6,806 nt of DNA. Source: SZAS-79 sp038329645. Lineage in GTDB: Bacteria; Pseudomonadota; Gammaproteobacteria; Burkholderiales; SG8-39. Location of the stretch: contig JBBQNG010000236.1 in assembly GCA_038329645.1 (NCBI GenBank), forward strand, positions 1 through 6,806, given 5' to 3'. The translations under genes and the position numbers were made by a program. Shown piece by piece: positions 5,471 to 6,806 of the stretch (positions are counted from its first letter, which is position 1; each line of letters begins with the position of its first letter). The notes beneath the pieces were generated by a model that was given only the letters and a program-made list of their open reading frames with translations, ran no database searches and had not been told where the DNA came from.

Positions 5471-6409
5471 CTAAATCACCCGGTTCATCAGCGCCTCCCC
5501 ATCCCTCAACCTGCGCACATTCTCCACCGCTAGTTCGAGGCACCTCTCCAGTGTCTCCTGCGTGAGCCAGGCCAAATGCGGTGAGGCGACCACGTTTGGC
5601 AACGCCAGCAGCGGGTTCGACGCGGGCGGCGGCTCGTGCGCAAAAACGTCGAGCCCAGCTGCGCCGACCTTGCCGGACTTCAGTGCCGCTACCAGCGCCG
5701 CTTCCTCCACGAGGCCACCGCGCGCAGTGTTGATGAGGATAGCGCCGGGCTTCATGAGTGACAGCGCCGACGCGCCAATGAGGCCGTGCGTCGCGTCGGT
5801 CAGCGGCACGTGCAGCGAGACGATGTCCGAGCGCGCAAGAAGCTCGGGGAGCGCCAGGCGCTCGTAAGGGCAGTCGCGGGCAGTGCGCGAGCAGTACAGG
5901 ACGTTAGCGCCCATCGCCGTGAGCCACCCCGCCAACGCCTGGGGCACGGCGCCGTAGCCGACCAGTCCCACCGTGCGCCCGCCGATCTCCCCGAAGCTGT
6001 CCTGCAGGCCGGTCACCGCGTGCCAGCCGCCGGGTACGCGCACCGCCGCATCGAGGTCGCGCAGGCGCCGCAGGCAGGCGAGCATGAGCAGCAAGGCCAT
6101 CTCGGCGACCGCTCGACCATTGGCGCCCGGCAGATTGCAGACGGCGATCCCGCGCGCCTTGGCCGCGTCGAGGTCGATGGTGTTCACCCCGGTGCCGATT
6201 TTCTGGATGAGACGCAGCCTCGGTGCGCGGGCGATCACCTGCGCGGTGACGGGTTTGAGCGAATGCCACAACACCTCGGTGGTGCCGATCTCCGCATCGA
6301 AAGCCGTGTCGCTGCTCTCGGGGCAGCACGCGAGCGCGAAAGGCGCGGCCATGCGGCGGGCCTTTTCGGCGAGCGCTTCGCTCGCGTCGAAGTGGAACAG
6401 GATTTTCAG
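5471..6409 (-). CDS. D-2-hydroxyacid dehydrogenase (NAD(P)-binding), CTG start
   Basis: This 312-residue cytoplasmic enzyme should reversibly oxidise a D-2-hydroxyacid to a 2-oxoacid. Numbered from the proposed start, the Rossmann motif is TVGLVGYGAVPQAL (146-159). The catalytic triad is Arg230 (INTARGGLV), Glu259 (DVFAHEPPP) and His278 (SPHLAWLT). The second Rossmann strand ends YCSRT (172-176) with no Asp, which favours NADP over NAD. The third glycine of GxGxxG is Pro156. The family N-terminus KILFHFD begins at residue 2, directly after a CTG at 6409. AGGAA stands seven bases before that CTG, overlapping the stop of the upstream GFA gene. The first in-frame ATG (6352) would delete the first strand, leaving 293 residues. 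The GFA gene ends 10 bases upstream, so the two form an operon. The substrate is unknown; glyoxylate or hydroxypyruvate are possibilities. Confidence 0.93.
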   Translation of the reverse strand: MKILFHFDASEALAEKARRMAAPFALACCPESSDTAFDAEIGTTEVLWHSLKPVTAQVIARAPRLRLIQKIGTGVNTIDLDAAKARGIAVCNLPGANGRAVAEMALLLMLACLRRLRDLDAAVRVPGGWHAVTGLQDSFGEIGGRTVGLVGYGAVPQALAGWLTAMGANVLYCSRTARDCPYERLALPELLARSDIVSLHVPLTDATHGLIGASALSLMKPGAILINTARGGLVEEAALVAALKSGKVGAAGLDVFAHEPPPASNPLLALPNVVASPHLAWLTQETLERCLELAVENVRRLRDGEALMNRVI

Positions 6410-6413
6410 GCGG

Positions 6414-6418
6414 AATTT
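6414..6418 (-). promoter_or_regulatory. Ribosome binding site deciding the CTG start of the dehydrogenase
   Basis: Minus-strand text TAGGAAATTCCGCCTGAAA places an AGGA(A) core about seven bases before the CTG at 6409. It overlaps the UAG stop of the GFA gene. No ribosome site of similar quality precedes the ATG at 6352. Confidence 0.55.
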
Positions 6419-6419
6419 C

Positions 6420-6806
6420 CTACTTCGGTTGCGATTTCGCCAGCGCCGCGGCGCGCCGTTCGAGGCTCTCTTTCGGCCACACTTCGCTCGGGGTGTAGTA
6501 CTCGGAAAACACCGGCGGCCCCGGCGGCAGCACGACCCAGGGCTGCTTGGACATCGTGAAGATATGGATCTCGGGCGGGCATCGGTCGGGCTCGTCGAGC
6601 GTGCCGACGCGCACGAAGCGGATCGTGTCTCCGCCGCCGCTGTAGTTGCTCCAGACGGCAATTCGGCACGTCGGGCAGCGAGAGATCTTCTGCCCTTTGC
6701 CGCTGTTGGACGGGGTGTTCACCACTTCGACTTCACCCGAGAGCAATTCCACGCGATCGACCTCGATCATCGCGTTAAGCGCGAATGCCGTGCCGGTCTG
6801 CCGCTG
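6420..6806 (-). CDS. GFA-family protein (CENP-V/GFA fold), N-terminus outside window
   Basis: The visible 128 residues are the central and C-terminal parts of a GFA-family protein, a small zinc-binding fold named after glutathione-dependent formaldehyde-activating enzyme. Most members have unknown substrates. At the right edge the frame is open and reads QRQTGTAFALNAMIEVDRV, family-typical text just after the missing first zinc site. It continues TPSNSGKGQKISRCPTC, where Cys44 and Cys47 of the visible part form a CxxC zinc-ligand pair, then IRFVRVGTLDEP and QPWVVLPPGPPVF. An ATG at 6770 is internal and not the start, because homology extends 12 codons further up. The UAG stop at 6420-6422 lies 10 bases before the dehydrogenase start. 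Formaldehyde chemistry should not be assumed. Confidence 0.9.
   Translation of the reverse strand, partial: QRQTGTAFALNAMIEVDRVELLSGEVEVVNTPSNSGKGQKISRCPTCRIAVWSNYSGGGDTIRFVRVGTLDEPDRCPPEIHIFTMSKQPWVVLPPGPPVFSEYYTPSEVWPKESLERRAAALAKSQPK

Noticed and set aside
5786..6559. Plus-strand 257-codon open frame opposite the dehydrogenase
   Set aside because: This is an antisense shadow with low-complexity Arg/Ala/His content. The minus strand carries all catalytic motifs of a 2-hydroxyacid dehydrogenase.
1..6806. CRISPR arrays, tRNA or rRNA genes, transposase genes, insertion-sequence ends
   Set aside because: I looked on both strands and saw no regularly spaced repeats, no cloverleaf-like segments and no transposase motifs. 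Short target duplications could not be excluded by eye.

Overview
The window looks like a high-GC betaproteobacterial chromosome, most likely Burkholderiales or a relative. This rests on a Bug-type tripartite tricarboxylate transporter (TTT) receptor, a DUF455 ferritin-like protein, an AtuA/DUF1446 protein and strong GC bias at third codon positions in the outer genes. The assignment is inferred from gene content only.

Bases 1-3384 (minus strand) hold one tightly packed gene run. In transcription order it reads: an 80-residue remnant of a secreted alpha/beta-hydrolase-domain protein; an AtuA-family protein with a GTG start; a small AtuA C-terminal-like protein; a DUF455 ferritin-like protein; a small membrane protein with an HExxH motif; and the N-terminus of a Bug receptor that runs off the left edge. 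Junctions are 4-base overlaps or gaps of 2-10 bases, so the run is almost certainly one operon. Both end genes are damaged. The hydrolase is cut to its N-terminus, and the Bug gene has a one-base frameshift at the end of its signal peptide. The AtuA genes suggest acyl or terpenoid acid catabolism, and the Bug receptor would fit uptake of an organic acid.

Bases 3385-3675 form a gene-free divergent control region. It holds a candidate -10 box for the minus operon, two 9-bp direct repeats 42 bp apart, and a 16-codon ORF overlapping the next gene's start by ATGA.

Bases 3676-5334 (plus strand) carry three overlapping genes with visibly more A/T than their neighbours: a TIGR04255-family protein and two small conserved-looking proteins of unknown function. 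This cassette resembles an accessory insertion between metabolic genes and is the best candidate here for an undescribed system. Just beyond it, on the minus strand, lies a broken antitoxin-like reading frame.

Bases 5471-6806 (minus strand) carry a GFA-family (CENP-V/GFA fold) protein whose start is beyond the right edge, followed 10 bases later by a D-2-hydroxyacid dehydrogenase. The natural start of the dehydrogenase appears to be CTG.
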